A model generated the notes under the pieces. It ran no database searches. It was given only the letters and a program-made list of their open reading frames with translations, and was not told the origin of the DNA. Positions 44,701 to 52,531 of a DNA stretch of 64,000 nucleotides are shown here, one piece after another. The translations under genes and the position numbers were made by a program. Each line of letters opens with the position of its first letter. The first letter of the stretch is position 1. The DNA is from Shouchella rhizosphaerae (GTDB lineage: Bacteria; Bacillota; Bacilli; Bacillales; Bacillaceae_D): positions 1 to 64,000 of the forward strand of contig NZ_FRBS01000007.1 of assembly GCF_900142675.1 (NCBI RefSeq), in the 5' to 3' direction.

Positions 44701-44906
44701 AAACGCTGTGCCCTGTTAGCGGGCATAGTGGAGGTTGTCGACAAAGTCGACAAAATCATCAGACTGATAGAAAACGCTTGTCAGACGAGGAGTGCAGGCG
44801 AGGGAAGATGCGAATAGAACGGGGGTTCATGAGCATATGACCGAGACAATCGACGAAGTATGCGAGCGTTTGTCTACAGTCTGAAACGCTGTGCCCTGTT
44901 AGCGGG
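44701..44906. repeat. 160-bp dispersed element between 23-bp direct repeats
   Basis: The 23 bases at 44701-44723 (AAACGCTGTGCCC...) recur exactly at 44884-44906. The 160 bases between contain end sequences that are partly inverted repeats of each other: CAGACTGATAGAAAACGC (44760-44777) and GCGTTTGTCTACAGTCTG (44866-44883), 13 of 18 complementary. The right half (44812-44882) is 70% identical, ungapped, to 14997-15067. Either a small mobile (MITE-like) element with long target duplication or a conserved structured RNA. Confidence 0.6.
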
Positions 44907-44918
44907 GCACAGCGTTTC
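44884..44918. terminator. Hairpin at the acyltransferase 3' end
   Basis: AAACGCTGTGCCC and GGGCACAGCGTTT pair perfectly around CGCTAACA-type loop sequence. The acyltransferase stop codon lies in the loop (44899-44901). There is no T-run on either side, so it may be a stability element rather than a terminator. Confidence 0.5.
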
Positions 44919-45954
44919 CTTGTAAGGCGTGTTGCTTCTGCAACCGCCCCTGCCTTTTCAATGGTGCTTTTCCAAGCAGCCATGGGTATTTCTGCAACAA
45001 ATAGATAAATGGGACGACAAGGACAATCGTAACGACTGTGAAAAACAACGTCCAAGGCAAACTGTTAGCGGTGCTTAAGTCAACTTGAAATCCGTAATAA
45101 AGGGCAGCGCGGACAAAGTTTAGCATTGGCAAGTGGATAAGCAAGATCACAATCGAGTTTTGGCCGAGAAACAATAGTGTCTTTGAGTGCTGCAGCTTAG
45201 GAATGAGCACAAGAAAGGCGGCGATGCCTGCAATTGCAGCTAAATAAAAGTAGCCGAATTCGCCAAGTACATTTGCCCGCATGTCAACACGCTCTGTATT
45301 GAGCGCTTGGACGAAAGACACCAATATAAATAAGGGCATGGCAATAAGCAGTACTCTTGGCCATGGGAGCGTCTTCCATAAATGTTTTGTCAAATGGCCA
45401 AGGCCGTAAAATACAATCGCCGTTAAAGCAACGAAAATGTTCCAAGGCAATGCAAACGAAAGCATGGTCGACCCGTAACCGGCGATAGCAGCGACAATGA
45501 GAAACGTCGCAATGAATCTTCCTTTAGACAGGCGATAGTAAAGAAAAAAGAGCAATTCGACAACAAATAGGCAAGTGAGAAACCAAATGGCCGGGTTGTA
45601 CGTAAGTTGATAATTCCCAGGTGTCGACAAAAAGATGCCGACAAACGGATTAATTGGATTGACGTCGTCACCAGCAGTGAAAGGAAAATGTCTTGTCATG
45701 CTGTACCAAATGAGATAAGAGGCAGCTGAAAAAACGAAGTATGGCCATAACAGGCTTCGTGCTTTTTTCTTAATAAAGGCCCAAATACTCATGGAATGAG
45801 GACGAAATACTGCTCCAGACAAGTAAAAAAACAAAGGCATATGAAAGGCAAACAAAAAGGCTTTAAGCGTTTCGTCGATGGGCGCATGGCTCATGACAAC
45901 AAGAACAATGCCAAGCCCTTTCGCCGCATCGATCCATTTAATTCGGCTGTCCAT
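44899..45954 (-). CDS. Acyltransferase-3 family membrane protein
   Basis: 351 residues from the ATG at 45954 (AAAGGGG eight bases ahead). About ten membrane helices. The first segment RIKWIDAAKGLGIVLVVMSH carries the conserved His of the family, followed by FHMPLFFYLSGAVF and an Arg/Lys-rich loop FIKKKARSLLWPY. Such enzymes O-acylate cell-surface sugars. The last six codons lie in a hairpin and in one copy of the 23-bp repeat, so the present C-terminus may have been reshaped by that repeat. Confidence 0.82.
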   Translation of the reverse strand: MDSRIKWIDAAKGLGIVLVVMSHAPIDETLKAFLFAFHMPLFFYLSGAVFRPHSMSIWAFIKKKARSLLWPYFVFSAASYLIWYSMTRHFPFTAGDDVNPINPFVGIFLSTPGNYQLTYNPAIWFLTCLFVVELLFFLYYRLSKGRFIATFLIVAAIAGYGSTMLSFALPWNIFVALTAIVFYGLGHLTKHLWKTLPWPRVLLIAMPLFILVSFVQALNTERVDMRANVLGEFGYFYLAAIAGIAAFLVLIPKLQHSKTLLFLGQNSIVILLIHLPMLNFVRAALYYGFQVDLSTANSLPWTLFFTVVTIVLVVPFIYLLQKYPWLLGKAPLKRQGRLQKQHALQGNAVPR

Positions 45955-46205
45955 CAAAGCAACCCCTTTCTGTATCAACTTCCAGGTGTGGCTCTACAAT
46001 GCTAGTATACACATCCTCTGTTTTCGAAAAACCTTGTGAGCAAAACTTACATAGGGCTATAGGGTGGTGCAGTCATTTGCTTGTAGTTTGCGGTAATTTT
46101 TGAAGAGTGTTACGTAACTTGAAATCGCGATGTGACCGAATTGTAATAGTATGAAAATGACAACTAAGAAAATGTACGTTAGAAATCTTAACAAAAACAC
46201 TTGTG

Positions 46206-46219
46206 TAAAAGCGCTTTCT
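46206..46219 (+). promoter_or_regulatory. cre-like box of the yhf operon
   Basis: TAAAAGCGCTTTCT, 12 of 14 matches to the CcpA consensus, placed between the presumed -35 and -10. Confidence 0.5.
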
Positions 46220-46234
46220 ATGATAATGTTTCAT

Positions 46235-46255
46235 TGTACAAAAAACAGTATATTG
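46235..46255 (+). promoter_or_regulatory. Candidate YhfZ operator, copy 1
   Basis: TGTACA, 8 bases, TATATTG. The same arrangement occurs in reverse orientation at 47203-47223 and 53334-53354. It lies at the presumed transcription start and 13 bases before the yhfZ ATG, a position suited to self-repression. Confidence 0.6.
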
Positions 46256-46267
46256 GTGGAGGTGAAC

Positions 46268-47185
46268 ATGAACGAAGCACTTCTGTCAAAAAAAGGGAAA
46301 ACATTACTAAGAGTTGCGTCCCTGTTACTCACGATTGAGAAAGGCCAACGGATTCCGAAAGTCGAATCTTTAGCACAAGAACTAAATGTAGGACGAGGCA
46401 CTATACAAAGTTCTTTAAAAATACTGGAAGAAGCGAAGGCGATTGAGCTTTTGTCCCGTGGTCACTTGGGCACATTCCTGTTACAGAAAGATGTCTCGAA
46501 ATTATTGGAGTTTGCTGGTGTCAACACGATTACGGCGGTTATGCCTTTGCCGTACTCGAAAAAATACGAAGGCTTGGCGACCGCTCTGACGACTGTTTTC
46601 CATAACATGGGCATTCGCTTAAACCTTGCCTTCATGAGAGGAAGCAACCCGCGCCTTGAAGGAGTCAAAGAAGGACGCTATGATTTTGCCGTTGTTTCGT
46701 TTATGGCTGCCAAAAATGCCGTAGAAAAGGCAAACATCACGATTGAAAAAAGGCTAGGCGCCCAATCTTATGTCAGCAAGCATAAAATCTATTTTGCTGA
46801 CAGCGACAAAACCGAAATTGAAGATGGCATGAGAATCGGTATTGACTCAAAATCGGCTGACCAAAGAACGTTAGCTGAAGCGGAAGCACAAGGAAAGAAG
46901 GTAACATTTGTAGAAACGACGTACATGCACTTGCTGCAAAGTCTAGAAGCTGGATTGATCGATGCGACCGTGTGGAATGCAGATGAAGTGCAGCGCCCGA
47001 CACTTTATGCAAAAGAACTTACTTCTTCTCTTGCAGTCAGAAACTCGCAGGAGATTAGTGAAACGGCGCTTGTGGCCCATGGAGATAAACAAACGATTTC
47101 TTATTTGTTAGGATTAATAGACAAACAAGAACTGTTAACGATCCAGAAGCAAGTCGTTGAAGGGGAGATCATTCCTTCTTATTAG
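46268..47185 (+). CDS. yhfZ: YhfZ-type GntR-like transcriptional regulator
   Basis: 305 residues from the ATG at 46268 (GGAGGTG five bases ahead). The N-terminal winged helix (about 20-75: RIPKVESLAQELNVGRGTIQ) is of YhfZ/GntR kind. The remainder resembles a periplasmic-binding-like ligand domain (FDFAVVSFMAAKNAVEK-type stretch, DATVWNADEVQR), the usual YhfZ C-terminus. It heads the operon and probably controls it; three copies of one operator candidate are found in the locus. The effector is unknown. Confidence 0.85.
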   Translation: MNEALLSKKGKTLLRVASLLLTIEKGQRIPKVESLAQELNVGRGTIQSSLKILEEAKAIELLSRGHLGTFLLQKDVSKLLEFAGVNTITAVMPLPYSKKYEGLATALTTVFHNMGIRLNLAFMRGSNPRLEGVKEGRYDFAVVSFMAAKNAVEKANITIEKRLGAQSYVSKHKIYFADSDKTEIEDGMRIGIDSKSADQRTLAEAEAQGKKVTFVETTYMHLLQSLEAGLIDATVWNADEVQRPTLYAKELTSSLAVRNSQEISETALVAHGDKQTISYLLGLIDKQELLTIQKQVVEGEIIPSY

Positions 47186-47200
47186 GAACTTTCCTTCACA

Positions 47201-47223
47201 TTCAATATACAAAAAAATGTACA
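47201..47223 (-). promoter_or_regulatory. Candidate YhfZ operator, copy 2
   Basis: CAATATACA, six A, TGTACA between yhfZ and yhfY, just ahead of the yhfY ribosome site. All 23 bases are identical to copy 3 at 53332-53354. Extended by one base it is an imperfect palindrome (AATATACA/TGTACATT). Confidence 0.6.
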
Positions 47224-47244
47224 TTATATTAAGGAGGGTTGAAG

Positions 47245-47592
47245 ATGGAATTGTATACACGTTTGCAGATTTTAAAAGAAGCAGGAACGATCACGGACAA
47301 AGCATACCGTGTCACCACCCAAGTAGTGGACGAGCAAGTTCCTGACCACTTGCATGAGAATTATGCAATGTTAGTGACCCATTTGGCAATGGCGTTGACA
47401 AGAATTGAACAGAACGAAGCGTTGACTGGTCCAGGGGATGCCGTTATGGAAGAAGTCCTTGCTTCCCCACATTTGCCTGCTGCTAAGGAGGCCGTCGAAA
47501 AAATTGAATCCCTTGTTGGCGAACCGCTCCCTAAAGAAGAACAGCAGTTTCTCTATATGCATTTTGTCAGCACATTTTCGTCTGTTTCATAA
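47245..47592 (+). CDS. yhfY: PRD-domain protein YhfY
   Basis: 115 residues, a single PTS-regulation-domain-like helical bundle. THLAMALTRI (about 45-54) has the His expected in PRDs, and FLYMHFVST near the end gives a second. There is no DNA-binding part. PRDs are phosphorylated by PTS proteins, so this could tie the pathway to PTS status; whether the His are used is unknown. AAGGAGGG precedes the ATG at 47245. Second gene of the yhf operon. Confidence 0.8.
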   Translation: MELYTRLQILKEAGTITDKAYRVTTQVVDEQVPDHLHENYAMLVTHLAMALTRIEQNEALTGPGDAVMEEVLASPHLPAAKEAVEKIESLVGEPLPKEEQQFLYMHFVSTFSSVS

Positions 47593-47643
47593 GGAAAGCA
47601 GTATAGTGAGAAATTAAACCAAAAACTAAAGGAGTGTTTTTCG

Positions 47644-47997
47644 ATGAAAATTGTTATTGGCGGCCAAGTAGAAAAGAAGGAAATAGAGAAATTAATTAAA
47701 GAGAAGAATCCTGATATTGAAACCGTTGTCAAGTCTGATCTAGAAGCAGCGATGCTGCTCAAACAAGGCCAAGCAGATTACTATTTTGGCGCATGCCATA
47801 CTGGGGGCGGCGGTGCTTTGGCGATGGCGATTTCGTTGGTTGGCAAGGCAAGCTGCCACACGATTTCGATGCCTGGGAAACCACCTGTGAAAGAAAAAGT
47901 TGAACAAGCCGTGCAGGAAGGCGGCAAGGCATTTGGCTTCACCGGCGATCATAAAGAAAAAGCGGTCGAATATTTACTCGATGCGTTAAAAGCTTAA
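47644..47997 (+). CDS. yhfU: YhfU (DUF2620) protein
   Basis: 117 residues, small alpha/beta protein starting MKIVIGGQVEK. A glycine-rich loop GACHTGGGGALAMAISLVG (about 49-67) with Cys and His next to it, and a second Cys-His pair (SCHTISMPG), are conserved-looking. The family is always found with YhfT and is of unknown function; the loop looks like a phosphate- or nucleotide-binding site. AAGGAG precedes the ATG. Confidence 0.85.
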   Translation: MKIVIGGQVEKKEIEKLIKEKNPDIETVVKSDLEAAMLLKQGQADYYFGACHTGGGGALAMAISLVGKASCHTISMPGKPPVKEKVEQAVQEGGKAFGFTGDHKEKAVEYLLDALKA

Positions 47998-48022
47998 TAT
48001 AAAGAGCTAACGGAGGGATACC

Positions 48023-49318
48023 ATGGTAGATGTAATTTTGCTCATTGCAATCGGTGCGCTAAGCGCAGTGATGGCCAATTTAGGAATCGCCGTTTTTAAT
48101 GATGGGTTGCGCCCAATTGTACCAGAGAACTTGGAAGGGCGCATGTCACGGAAGGAATTAGGAGTAACCGCATTTGCAATGAGCTTTGGGCTTGTCATTG
48201 GTTTCGGCATTCCTATATCTATTGCTGGCAGCATTATTTTGATCCATAGCATTTTGCTAGGAACGGATATCATTGGTCTGTCAATCGCAAGAGGCAAATT
48301 TTCCACAATGGCAGCAGGTGTGTTAGGGGGACTTTACGGAGCAGGCATCTATTATGGGCTTCAAGTCGTTGTTGATTTGTTTGCTCGCTTGCCGCTGAAC
48401 TTTGTAGATGGCTTCAATTTGGTTGGCGAACCGGTTGTTGTGGCCTTTATGGTCTTCCCAGCGATTGCTGTTGCTTTGCAGTTCTCTGTCAAGAAAGGGG
48501 TTGTCACGTTTTTGGTGGCAGCGCTTGCCCGGCAGCTGATTGTATTTTCCAATGAAAAAGGCCTTATTGAAATTGGTGGTTCATCGGTGACCCTTAGTCC
48601 GGAAGGGATTGCCCTCGTTGTAGGAATGGTGTTTTTAATGGCGTTTGCCATGCAGGAAAAATCGGATGACACAAGCATGGAACAAATGGCGACATTGTTT
48701 GTCGACCGGGTGAACCGGATTAAAAAGTTTGCAGTTGTGCTCATGGCATCAGGTGCGTTGCTTGCTGCAGCTGCAAATTTGTTAATTGTATCTGGAGATC
48801 CGATCACACTGAATTTGCTTGCAGATGGCCGGATTAATGAGGGAGGCATTGCCGCACTAGCGAAAGCACTTGGCTTTGTGCCACTCATTGCCAGCACCGC
48901 TATTGCTACAGGCGTATATGGTCCAGCCGGGTTTACACTCGTTTTTGCTGTTGGTATCTTTTCGCCAAACCCGTTTATTGCCGCGGCGATTGGTGCGATT
49001 GTGATCTTGCTTGAAGTCCTGCTGTTATCAAAGTTAGCGAAGTTTCTTGACCGTTATCCAGGCGTGCGTGCTTCTGGGGAAAATATCCGTACCGCGATGA
49101 CACGTGTTCTTGAAGTAGCATTGCTCATCGGCGGCGCCAATGCGGCAAATGCGATTGTCCCTGGATTTGGCTTCTTTGCCATCGCCGGATTTTATTTACT
49201 AAACGAAGCCGGAGGCCGCCCAATTGTACGGATGGCAGTAGGCCCTGTTGGCGCGATAGCTGTTGGAATTATTGGCAACATCTTAGCCTTATTAGGGATT
49301 TTCACGCCACCAGCATAG
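48023..49318 (+). CDS. yhfT: YhfT-type polytopic membrane protein
   Basis: 431 residues and 11-12 hydrophobic segments. It opens MVDVILLIAIGALSAVMANL and contains several Gly/Ala-rich helices, for example GKFSTMAAGVLGGLYGAGIY. This is the transporter candidate of the yhf cluster; it is not related to any transporter family I can name. YhfU (small, soluble) and YhfT (membrane) encoded side by side recall a two-part permease. GGAGGGAT before the ATG. Confidence 0.82.
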   Translation: MVDVILLIAIGALSAVMANLGIAVFNDGLRPIVPENLEGRMSRKELGVTAFAMSFGLVIGFGIPISIAGSIILIHSILLGTDIIGLSIARGKFSTMAAGVLGGLYGAGIYYGLQVVVDLFARLPLNFVDGFNLVGEPVVVAFMVFPAIAVALQFSVKKGVVTFLVAALARQLIVFSNEKGLIEIGGSSVTLSPEGIALVVGMVFLMAFAMQEKSDDTSMEQMATLFVDRVNRIKKFAVVLMASGALLAAAANLLIVSGDPITLNLLADGRINEGGIAALAKALGFVPLIASTAIATGVYGPAGFTLVFAVGIFSPNPFIAAAIGAIVILLEVLLLSKLAKFLDRYPGVRASGENIRTAMTRVLEVALLIGGANAANAIVPGFGFFAIAGFYLLNEAGGRPIVRMAVGPVGAIAVGIIGNILALLGIFTPPA

Positions 49319-49333
49319 AGGAGAGGAAAAACG

Positions 49334-50254
49334 ATGATTGAAACGGTGAGGGGACCGATTAAGCCCGAAGAACTTGGCATATGTGCTTGCCATGAGCATG
49401 TCCATATTGATTTAAGCCATATTAAAAAGTCTAATGACACCGCATTAACCGATTATGACCGTGTAAAAGAAGACGTAGCCCGTTTTATTAAAGCCGGCGG
49501 AAAAGCCTTTATTGAAATGACCAATGTCGGCATGGGGCGGAACATTCAATTTATGCGGCGTTTATCTGAAGAGCTCGATATGCATATTGTGGCCAGTACA
49601 GGCTGTTACAAAGACCCGTTTATTCCGGCGGAGGCCCTTTCATGGAACCGGGAGCAATTTGCAGCGTTTATGTTGCAAGAGATTGAGGAAGGCATTGATG
49701 GTTCTCCAAGCAAGCCCGGTGTTATTGGAGAAATCGGCAGCAGTTTAAATGAATTCAAACCAGTGGAGACAGAGTTGTTTCATGGGGCAATCATTGCAGC
49801 GAAGGAGAGCGGTTTGCCGTTGGCCACACATACCACATTGGGGACAATGGCGCTTGAGCAAGTCGAGCTGTTCGCTAAGGAAGGGTTGCCGCTCGACCAA
49901 GTAATTATTGGGCACCAAGATTTAAATGAAAACGATGACGTGGTGCTTGAAGTCCTAGCAGCTGGCTGTTACGTCGCTATGGATACGATTGGCAAAGAAA
50001 ATTACCGTTCTGATCAGGAACGTCTCACTTCGCTGTTGCGCTTTATCGAAGCAGGCTATGGGGACAAAATTATGTTATCCACTGATATCACAAGAAATTC
50101 CCACCTTTTTGCTGCCGGCGGGCAAGGCTTTGATTACACGCTACGGGAGTTTCAACCGAGAATGGAAGCGTCTGGGCTGTCGCAGCAGGAAATACGAAAA
50201 CTTTTGATTGAAAACCCAGCAAACGCGTTTTCAAAGAGGGAAGGGACATCATGA
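49334..50254 (+). CDS. php: Phosphotriesterase homology protein (Php/YhfV)
   Basis: 306 residues, amidohydrolase-superfamily barrel. Metal ligands: CHEHVHIDL (HxH at 20-24 region), the bridging acid in GVIGEIGSS, His in ATHTTLG and in IIGHQDLN, and the late Asp in MLSTDITRN. A Glu in place of the carbamylated Lys of true phosphotriesterase is typical for E. coli PHP. It is probably a lactonase or esterase acting on a phosphorylated or acyl substrate. The stop overlaps the yhfS start (50251-50254, ATGA). Confidence 0.88.
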   Translation: MIETVRGPIKPEELGICACHEHVHIDLSHIKKSNDTALTDYDRVKEDVARFIKAGGKAFIEMTNVGMGRNIQFMRRLSEELDMHIVASTGCYKDPFIPAEALSWNREQFAAFMLQEIEEGIDGSPSKPGVIGEIGSSLNEFKPVETELFHGAIIAAKESGLPLATHTTLGTMALEQVELFAKEGLPLDQVIIGHQDLNENDDVVLEVLAAGCYVAMDTIGKENYRSDQERLTSLLRFIEAGYGDKIMLSTDITRNSHLFAAGGQGFDYTLREFQPRMEASGLSQQEIRKLLIENPANAFSKREGTS

Positions 50255-51357
50255 AATACAGCGAGGCACTGTTGGAAAATCGGTCAATGGAAGAAGCGCA
50301 GTCTCTTCAATTTAAAATGGTCGATGAAATAACAAAAGAGTTTACCGACAACGAATTTTATCAACTTGGCGATGTCGGGCTGCATCCTGATTTTGGGCGC
50401 CCGCAAACCACAGCTAAAGCAGAGCGTGTGTTAGCTCAAGTATTTGACAGCGAAGCTTGTGCACTTGTCCGTGGTAGCGGCACAGGGGCGATTCGCCTCA
50501 TTTTAGCGGAATTAGTGGCAGCAGGCGATACATGCCTTGTTCATACAGCGCCAATGTACATGACGACAAAAGAAACATTTCGGCAGCTTGGACTGAAGCA
50601 AGAAGCGGTTGACTACAATGATCTTTCTGCTTTTAAAAGCGCCGTGGCTGCTACAGAAGCAAAGCTCGTTTATGTCCAACATGCACGTCAGGCTCCTCAT
50701 GATACGTATCAGCTTGGTGAAGTCATTGAAGCGGCGAAAACGATACGTCCTGATTTGCCAGTCGTAGTCGATGACAACTATTGCGCCTTCAAGATGCCAA
50801 AAATCGGCTGTGAATATGGCGCGGATTATTCGACTTTTTCTGGTTTTAAATTGCTTGGGCCAGAAGGGATTGGCGTTATTGTTGGAAAAGCAGCAGCGAT
50901 TGAACGCCTCCATGCCCGCAATTATTCAGGAGGGGGCCAAGTACAAGGCCATGAAGCTCATGAGCTGTTACGGAGCTTGACGCTAGCGCCAGTCATGTTG
51001 GCGACGCAAAATGAACAAGTCGAAGAACTTTATCAACGTATTAAAAATGGTGCTTTGCCTGGAGTCGAAGATGTTTACATGGTCAATGCCCAGTCTAAAA
51101 ACGTGATGATTGAGCTTGCTGAACCGATTGCGAGCCAAGTCATTGCCAACGCGGCCCGTCTTGGTGCAGCCACCTATCCAGTCGGCGCGGAGTCCCGTTA
51201 TGAGTTGGCCCCAATGGTGTACCGTCCATCTGGCAGCTTTAGGGAAGCAGATCCAAAGTTAGAAAAGCATGGCCTGCGTGTTAACCCGATGAAATCAAGT
51301 GCAAGCACTGTTCTGCGCATCTTACACTTGGCTGTGAAAGAAGCACAGAAAGGATGA
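50251..51357 (+). CDS. yhfS: YhfS-type PLP enzyme (aminotransferase fold)
   Basis: 368 residues, fold type I PLP enzyme. RGSGTGAIRLILAELVAAGD is the phosphate-cradle region (about 70-89); VVVDDNYCAFK the aspartate that holds the ring nitrogen; the Schiff-base Lys is in DYSTFSGFKLLGPEG. Resembles cystathionine-lyase/L-threonine-aldolase relatives more than classic aminotransferases. Four-base overlap with php. The reaction is unknown; two PLP enzymes in a row suggest amino-acid chemistry. Confidence 0.85.
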   Translation: MKYSEALLENRSMEEAQSLQFKMVDEITKEFTDNEFYQLGDVGLHPDFGRPQTTAKAERVLAQVFDSEACALVRGSGTGAIRLILAELVAAGDTCLVHTAPMYMTTKETFRQLGLKQEAVDYNDLSAFKSAVAATEAKLVYVQHARQAPHDTYQLGEVIEAAKTIRPDLPVVVDDNYCAFKMPKIGCEYGADYSTFSGFKLLGPEGIGVIVGKAAAIERLHARNYSGGGQVQGHEAHELLRSLTLAPVMLATQNEQVEELYQRIKNGALPGVEDVYMVNAQSKNVMIELAEPIASQVIANAARLGAATYPVGAESRYELAPMVYRPSGSFREADPKLEKHGLRVNPMKSSASTVLRILHLAVKEAQKG

Positions 51358-52527
51358 ATGCAAGAGATGTTTACTAGCATGATCGCTAAGCGTAACCCGA
51401 AGTTGGTGGAAGCAGCCGTCTGCCTTCATCAAAGCGGAGCTCTTGCGCCTAATACCCATTTAATCGATCTCGATGCGCTTGAACGAAATGCCGCCATTCT
51501 TGCGAAGACAGCGGAAGAATATGGCATGACGCTGTATTACATGACGAAGCAGATCGGCAGAAGCGGCTTTGTCGGCAAACACATTGAGAAAAGCGGCATT
51601 CACAAAGCTGTTGCTGTCGATATCGATGAAGCAATTCAACTAAAGGACGGCGGCTGTGCGATCGGCAACTTAGGGCATTTGGTCCAACCTGGCAAAAACC
51701 AATGGCCATTTGTGTTAACAGATATGAAACCGGAAGTCGTCACGCTCTTCTCACTTGAACGGGCTAAACAATTAAATGAAGCCGCTGTGCAAGCAGGAGT
51801 AGTACAAGACGTTATTGTCCGTGTTATCAGCAAAGGAGATTGCGTTTTTCCAGGCCAATATGGCGGCTTTTTATTGGAAGAATTGCCTGCAGCAATCAAA
51901 GAGTTAACGGCATTAACAGGAATTCGCTTAATCGGTGTGACGAGCTTTCCCGTTTTAGCGTATACCGCTGGAGACAATAGCTACCATTATGCAAGCAATG
52001 CGCAAACGATTGTCAAAGCCGTCGGTCTTCTCCAACAAGCTGGAGTGGAAGTGAAGCATGTGAATACGCCAAGCGCCACGAGTGTAAATACAATCCCAAT
52101 GCTTAAACAACTTGGCGCAACACACGCAGAGCCAGGCCATGCCCTTACTGGTACAACGCCGTTGCATGCCTACCGCGAGGATTTAGCTGAGCTGCCGGCT
52201 ATGGTGTATGTCTCTGAAATTTCTCACCAGGACCAAACCCATGCTTATACGATTGCTGGGGGATTTTACCCACGCTCAAATATGGCTTATGCGTTTTACG
52301 GTGATTCACCTAAGACGATTTTCAATAAAGCGGAAGTCGATCTCGTTTCACCTGGCAATATTGATTATTATGGTGCATTGAAGCGTGAACAGGGAATGCA
52401 GACAGGTGATACGGTTGTGTATGCTTACCGTTCACAAGTGTTTGTGACCCGTTCCCACGTTGCCTTTGTCAGAGGTGTGGCAAACGGCAAGCCGGTTATC
52501 GTCCATCAGCAAAAAAGGGGGATGTAG
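51358..52527 (+). CDS. yhfX: YhfX-type PLP enzyme (alanine-racemase fold)
   Basis: 389 residues, fold type III PLP barrel plus C-terminal beta domain. LIDLDALERNAAIL then LYYMTKQIGRS holds the cofactor Lys in place of the usual K in alanine racemase. HVNTPSATSVNTIPML and GATHAEPGHALTGT form the phosphate-binding side. The ATG follows the yhfS stop directly (TGAATG); an ATG 9 bases later is also possible. Racemase or decarboxylase; the substrate is unknown. Confidence 0.85.
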   Translation: MQEMFTSMIAKRNPKLVEAAVCLHQSGALAPNTHLIDLDALERNAAILAKTAEEYGMTLYYMTKQIGRSGFVGKHIEKSGIHKAVAVDIDEAIQLKDGGCAIGNLGHLVQPGKNQWPFVLTDMKPEVVTLFSLERAKQLNEAAVQAGVVQDVIVRVISKGDCVFPGQYGGFLLEELPAAIKELTALTGIRLIGVTSFPVLAYTAGDNSYHYASNAQTIVKAVGLLQQAGVEVKHVNTPSATSVNTIPMLKQLGATHAEPGHALTGTTPLHAYREDLAELPAMVYVSEISHQDQTHAYTIAGGFYPRSNMAYAFYGDSPKTIFNKAEVDLVSPGNIDYYGALKREQGMQTGDTVVYAYRSQVFVTRSHVAFVRGVANGKPVIVHQQKRGM

Positions 52528-52531
52528 CTAT

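Larger units (their letters stand above)
45955..46267 (+). other. Control region upstream of the yhf operon
   Basis: 313 bases between divergent genes. It holds a cre-like box and a candidate YhfZ operator, listed separately, and a possible promoter (TTGTGT 46201-46206, GATAAT 46222-46227). No gene is accepted: the open frame starting at 46151 lacks a ribosome site before the ATG at 46268. Confidence 0.5.
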
